A stretch of 22,806 bases of DNA from Paracamarosporium sp. OC-R06-R3 (Eukaryota; Ascomycota; Dothideomycetes; Pleosporales; Didymosphaeriaceae), in assembly GCA_019828545.1 (NCBI GenBank), contig JACVRA010000332.1, positions 1 through 22,806 on the forward strand, written 5' to 3'. Of the stretch, positions 18,457-22,806 are shown one piece after another. The position numbers and the translations under genes are program-made. The notes beneath the pieces are model-generated. The model had not been told where the DNA came from and did not search any database. It saw nothing but the letters and a program-made list of their open reading frames with translations. Each line of letters opens with the position of its first letter. Within the stretch, counting starts at the first letter, position 1.

Positions 18457-19440
18457 ACTATAGAAAGCTCTACTTCTAGGCCAATAATAAATATAGCTAT
18501 AGTAATGGCCTAATAGGCCAATATAATCTAATAGCTAAAAGAATAGTTAATATAAGTAATAGTATAAGTATAAGCTTAAAACTTAAAACTTAAAACTTAA
18601 AAAGAGACTTTTAAAATTTCTAAGCTATTTAATAAAATACTATTTAAGCTTAAACTATTCTTAATAAATATAAAACTATATATATATAACTATAAAATTA
18701 ATATAAATATTAATAAGATCTTAATAATAAATATATATATAACTAGTAATACTATTAAGTAGATATAACCTTTAGTAGACGACTATTAAAAGAAGATAAT
18801 ATATTTAAAAACTACTTTTTTAAAATATAGAAAACCTTTAAGAATTAAAAGACCTATAAAGAAAAGATTAAAGTAATATTTAAAAAAGTTAATAAAAGAA
18901 AATAGGTAGAATAATAAATCTAATACTTAAAGTAAACTATCTTAGTAGAAAAATATACTATAGTATTTAAATAACTATAAAATAAAATTAAATAGAATAA
19001 TAACCTACTTTAGTTAGTCTATTATAATAAACTAAAGGAAGTAGTTAAGGACGGACTTATATACTATATTAAATTTAAAAATTTTAAAAATTTAATTAAG
19101 GTATTAATTAAAATTAATAACTATCTATATAAATAAAACTAGAAGAAATAAGAAGGTATATAAAAAACTACTATAACTAAAGCTAATACTTTAAAGAAGT
19201 AAAAATATTAAAATAAAAACAGAAATATTATTATAGTAAATAAAGCCCAAGATTAAAGATAAAATAAATCCTAGAAAAAGGGTAAATAGGACTTTAATAT
19301 ATAAAAAAAGAGATAGAAATACTACTATAATAAAGTATATTTAATATATAAAGAAAAAAAATACTTTAAGGTAGAATATTTAAAAAACTAAATTAAAAAT
19401 AAAAAATAAGTAAAAATTATAAAAGTAAGAATAGTAAACT
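18457..19440 (+). pseudogene. gag: gag of element 5 (broken)
   Basis: From 18457 the frame reads TIESSTSRPIINIAIVMA, then ETFKISKLFNKILFKLKLFL and NIKLYIYNYKINININ (family: FxGxRxKLxxFLxQxxLY), and on to PLVDDY near 18770. This is a well-preserved capsid N-terminal region. After an apparent one-base indel at about 18990, another phase continues with LVYYNKLKEVVKDGLI (19014-19060) and INNYLYK. That matches the gag block FYxGLKxxVKDEL...IDNRLY. The last 250 bp are Lys-rich. No reliable CCHC knuckle was found. The start Met is probably lost just before 18457. Confidence 0.82.
18575..18602 (+). repeat. 7-bp tandem repeat (CTTAAAA) x4
   Basis: Four copies of CTTAAAA start at 18575, 18582, 18589 and 18596. 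They lie within the gag reading frame of element 5 and encode a short Leu/Lys-rich run, so they are probably an in-gene repeat rather than a regulatory site. Confidence 0.7.
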
Positions 19441-20440
19441 TAAGGCTAAAAATACTACTACTATTTTATAAACTTAAGCCTAAAGAACTTTAGAAATCTA
19501 TAAGTTAAAAAGCTATAATAGCTAAAAATCTCTAATAAAAAATATAAATAGAAATTATAAAAGATAAAATTACTATATAGATCTTATAAAAAGTCTACTA
19601 GGTATATAGATAAAAGAATTATATAGTAAAAGAATACTAAAAGAAAATTAAAATTATAAAACTTAAACCTTAAAAAATATATAAGTAAATTAAAGGATAT
19701 TAAAAAACTATACCTATACTAGTCTAATAAATATAAATAGAATCTAGTTATAATAAAATTAAATAGTAGAATTATATCTTAAATATATATAATATCTATA
19801 AAATAAAAAAAAGGCTAGTTATTAAAACGCTAAGTAATAAAGACTATAAAAGATTATAAATTAATAAATATAAAGTTTAATTATATTATATCTACTACTT
19901 AAAAGACTAGGCTAAATAGTATATATATTTAAGATAAATTAAGTATTATATATAAAAGTATCTACTATATTAGAATTAAAAATATATAGTAAGAATATAA
20001 TTAATAAAGTTAAAAAATAATACCCTTTTTATACTATATATATATAATCTATAAAAGTATCTACTATAGATTAACCTAGTTTATATAGCACTAGACTAAA
20101 GGGACTATAAAAAAGAAGAATATTTAAAATATTTAATAAAAAAAAAAGTAGCTACTACTAAAGCCTTAAAATAAAAATACTAAGACTTATATAAATAAAA
20201 ATACCTAATAGAAAACTATACTAAACATAGTATAAAAGAAGTAAAAGAAATAAAATAACTTAAATAAATTAAAAACTACTATAAAACTAAGTATATTATA
20301 ACCTTTTAAAGAAAAGTAGAATATTTAACTAGAATATAATAAAAAAACTAAAAGGCCACTAGGCTAAAGACTAGACTAGTAAAAGTATAATAATAATAAA
20401 ATATACTATAAAAAACTTAAATAAGAACTTATAGTTAACT
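19441..20440 (+). other. Gag-protease spacer of element 5
   Basis: About 1 kb of plus-strand, purine-rich sequence between gag and protease. It presumably contained the nucleocapsid end and a linker, but no motif could be fitted. It contains the 19-bp sequence TATAAAAGTATCTACTATA twice, at 19951-19969 and 20050-20068, 99 bp apart. This spacer is long compared with most gypsy elements. Confidence 0.5.
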
Positions 20441-20800
20441 AAGACTATTATAATTAAAGGATTTTAAGTAATAGTATTAATTAACTTAAAAGTAATAAAA
20501 TACTTAATCTTTAAAAATATAATTAAAAGACTAAGACTACCTTACTAAAAAAAAGACTAACTAGTTAGGTTAAAGATAGTAAATAAAATACTATTAAAAG
20601 AGTATAAAAAAAAATATCTATAGTTAAAAACCCTACCTTTATTAATATATTTTAATAAATTTAAGAGCTAATACTGGTTTACTATATTATAAATAAAAAC
20701 TATAAAAGTAATTATAAAATATAATTAACTTAAGTAATATAACTTAATAATAGACTAAAAAAAATAAATAATTACGGTTAAATAAGCCACGTTAATAATT
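20441..20800 (+). pseudogene. pol: Aspartic protease of element 5 (broken)
   Basis: The active site VLIDSGA has become VLINLKV at 20474-20494: Asp to Asn, Ser to Leu, Gly to Lys, Ala to Val. Each is a C-to-T or G-to-A change. NIIKRLRLPY follows, as in fungal gypsy proteases (xIIxRLxLP), then a flap region and IIKYNQLK-like sequence near 20720 with IID-stop-KK near 20750 (family GYxWLxxxNPxIDW; some residues converted). The frame differs from that of RT downstream, so at least one indel lies between. Confidence 0.8.
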
Positions 20801-20969
20801 AATAAAATAAAATAGCCTTAAAAGAAATAAAATAAAAAAGTATTCCCTAAAATAAGTAAAAATATTTAAGAAATTTTAAAAGCTAGGATAGTAAAACTTT
20901 TATAAAGAAAATCCTAAGATATTAAAATAATATAAGTATAAAGATTAAATCTCTAGATAATACCTATAC

Positions 20970-21860
20970 CTAAAAATATTCTACTAGAATATAAGGAGTA
21001 TATAGAACTTTTTAAGGAAAAAAAAAGAAGGCCTTACTAAAATACTAAAAATAAAATTATAGAATACCTTTAAAAAAAGGTATAAAACTATAACTAGAAT
21101 AGTTAAGACTAATATTAATAAATTAAAAAAAAAAACTATAGGAATATTTATAAAAAAATCTAAGTAAATAATTTATTTAAGAAAGTAAAAGCCTAGCTAT
21201 ATTTTTAATCCTTTAAGTATTAAAAAAGAATAGTAAACTATAACTTTATATAAATTATAAATAGTTAAATAATACTATAATAAAAAACTAATACCCTTTA
21301 CTACTTATTATAAAGTTAATAAATAGGCTTAAAGGAGTTAAGTAGTTTATAAAATTTAATATATATAATAAATATTACTATATATAAATAGCTAAAAGTA
21401 AAGAATAGAAAACTACGTTTAAAACTTAATATAAATTATATAAGTATATAGTTATACCCTTTAGGTTAATTAATATACTTATAATATTTTAAACGTTAAT
21501 TAATAAGGTATTATATAAATATTTAAATATATTCTATATAGCCTATTTTAATAATATACTTATCTACTCTATAAAAACTCTAGATAAATATTAATAATAT
21601 ATAAGGAAAGTACTTAAGAAAATAAAGAAGTATAAATTATTTCTTTATTTAAAAAAATATAAATTTTATATTATTAAAATAGAATACTAAAAATTTATAA
21701 TTTTAAAAAAAGGTATATTTATAAACCTAAAAAAGGTAGCTACTATATAAAAATAATAAAAATTTAAATTAGTAAAGAATATTTAATCCTTTTTAAGGTT
21801 TACTAACTTTTATTATAAGTTTATTAAAGACTACTCTAAAATTATAGCATTAATAATAAA
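20970..21860 (+). pseudogene. pol: Reverse transcriptase of element 5 (broken)
   Basis: Upstream linker with LLEYKEYIELFKEK at about 20981-21022 (family IPxEYxxYxxLFxE). The RT core shows KTTFKT and YKYIVIPFRLINI (family YEYLVMPFGLTNA) and then NIFYIAYFNNILIYS, where the YxDD box has become YFNN at 21544-21555. KVLKKIKKYKLFL matches the helix after the active site, and FLRFTNFYYKFIKDYSKI at about 21789-21842 is the FLGFxNFYRxFI block at the end of RT. Stops are frequent; inactive. Confidence 0.9.
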
Positions 21861-22350
21861 ACTTATAAAAAAGAATTAATAGAAAAGCTTTAAACTTAAA
21901 GCTTAAAAAGTATTTAAAAAACTAAAAGCTAAATTTCTTATAAACCTATTACTATAGATATATAACCCTAAAAAATAAATATATATAAAAATAAATACTT
22001 TAGACTATATATTAAAAGTAATCCTTTTATAACTATATAAAAATAAAAAATAGAGACTAGTATTCTACTATTTATATAAGTTCTTAAGAGTAGAACTAAA
22101 TTATAACGTTTATAATAAAAAACTACTAATAATAGTAAATACCTTTAAATAATAAAAAGTATAATATATAAATATACTATATTAAATTAAGGTTTAAAAA
22201 ATAAACTATTAAAATCTAATAAGTTTTACTATAACTAAAAAATTAAATAAATAATAGATATAATAAATAAAACTTTTTATAAACTTTAATTTTAAAATTT
22301 ACTATTAACTAAGAACTTTTAATAAAGTAGTAGATACCTTAAACTAAAAA
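21861..22350 (+). pseudogene. pol: RNase H of element 5 (broken)
   Basis: In the same frame as RT. KINTLDYILKVIL at 21988-22026 corresponds to ETDASDYAIGAVL, with the catalytic Asp changed to Asn at 21994-21996. VELNYNVYNKKLLIIVNTFK at about 22090-22150 matches the AELNYDVHDKELLAIVxAFK block, and NFNFKIYY with a GTSNKVADALSR-type end (seen as TFNKVVDTL) lies near 22285-22340. It ends where the RNase H domain normally ends. Confidence 0.88.
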
Positions 22351-22479
22351 TTAAACCTTATAAAGAAATAATCTATAAAGTAATATATAATATTAAAAGT
22401 AACTTAAAATAGTATACTTTAATATAACTAGCTAAAGAAAGCTAATAAAATAAAGGTATAAAAGGCTACTACTATATAT

Positions 22480-22806
22480 TATTAAGGTATAAAAGTAAAT
22501 AATTTTTAAAACTATACCTAACTCTTTAAAAAATAGTAAGAGGAATATAACTTTTAATAAATAAAATTTAATAAAAAAGACTATTAGTAAAGATAAATAA
22601 TATAAAAAAAATAATAAGACTTTTTTATTAAAAAGCTTTATATATAATAAGGTAAATATTTTACTTTTAAAATTAATACTATATAGCTTCCCTTACCTAT
22701 ACTAAAAGGTATATATAAGAATACTTAAGCTAAGTATTTTTATATAATATAATATATAAGGATTTATATTAAGGGAGCTATGTATACTACTACGTCCTAG
22801 CCTTAT
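22480..22806 (+). pseudogene. pol: Integrase N-terminal zinc-binding region of element 5, cut by window end
   Basis: Position and residual pattern place the integrase HHCC domain here. A stretch near 22680-22720 corresponds to the HDSPLAGHPG block (LYSFPYLY, with His turned to Tyr). It is followed by helices and a Cys-like cluster (Tyr codons) near 22775-22795. The catalytic core is beyond the window. Frame assignment is uncertain in the last 60 bases. Confidence 0.55.

Larger units (their letters stand above)
18456..22806 (+). mobile_element. Ty3/gypsy retrotransposon, 5' part (element 5), cut by window edge
   Basis: Plus-strand gag, protease, RT, RNase H and the start of integrase in the standard Ty3/gypsy order, all RIP-mutated. 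Its RT differs in sequence from that of the left chromovirus relic, so the two are not halves of one element. The rest of integrase and the 3' LTR lie beyond 22806. Confidence 0.85.

Noticed and set aside
18230..18480. Minus-strand frame with few stops
   Set aside because: No motif, and it overlaps the upstream region and start of the plus-strand gag of element 5. Likely a shadow of C/T-rich plus-strand sequence.
1..22806. AT-rich sequence as a mitochondrial genome
   Set aside because: The composition is produced by CA/TG depletion in Ty3/gypsy and Fot1 elements with LTRs and target duplications. No mitochondrial gene, tRNA or rRNA is recognisable.
1317..22806. Left chromovirus relic and element 5 as two halves of one element
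   Set aside because: Both contain their own RT with clearly different sequences, so they are separate families or copies.

Overview
The window is an AT-rich graveyard of transposable elements from the nuclear genome of a filamentous fungus, most likely a Pezizomycotina ascomycete. CA and TG dinucleotides are strikingly rare and TA is very common. Ancestral reading frames are broken by TAA/TAG stops but keep their phase over kilobases. The paired LTRs differ almost only by C/T and G/A transitions. Together these are the signature of repeat-induced point mutation (RIP). I see no intact protein-coding gene, tRNA, rRNA or CRISPR array, and the species cannot be named from this sequence.

Layout. 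(1) 1-1114, minus: the right-hand part of a Fot1/pogo-type DNA transposon with a DD35D transposase relic; its C-terminus runs off the left edge. (2) about 1117-3109, plus: a 5'-truncated Ty3/gypsy chromovirus relic (RT, start of RNase H, a deletion, integrase C-terminal half, chromodomain), followed by possible LTR sequence with a 45-bp tandem repeat. (3) 3115-18074, minus: a full-length Ty3/gypsy element with 423-bp LTRs and GTATT target-site duplications, its body split by element 4. (4) 6908-14774, plus: a second full-length Ty3/gypsy chromovirus with 204-bp LTRs, CTTAT duplications and a clear polypurine tract, inserted between the protease and RT regions of element 3. (5) about 18080-22806, plus: the 5' part of a third Ty3/gypsy element (gag, protease, RT, RNase H, start of integrase), cut by the right edge.

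Order of events: position 3114 was once continuous with 18080, and 6907 with 14780. Element 3 inserted into the older repeats, element 4 then inserted into element 3, and RIP mutated both. The catalytic motifs of all four reverse transcriptases have been converted in the same way (YxDD to YxNN).

Three things are not explained by ordinary gag-pol content. One is a plus-strand reading frame at 3633-4112 inside element 3, antisense to it, with a C-x2-C-x6-C motif (as Tyr codons where RIP hit Cys) and a Lys-rich segment. Another is a less mutated, coding-like plus-strand tract at 15637-16010, also antisense in element 3 and ending at two undetermined bases. The third is about 2.4 kb of extra sequence between the chromodomain and the 3' LTR of element 4. 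I do not see evidence for a new defence, metabolic or regulatory system beyond these transposon-borne oddities.
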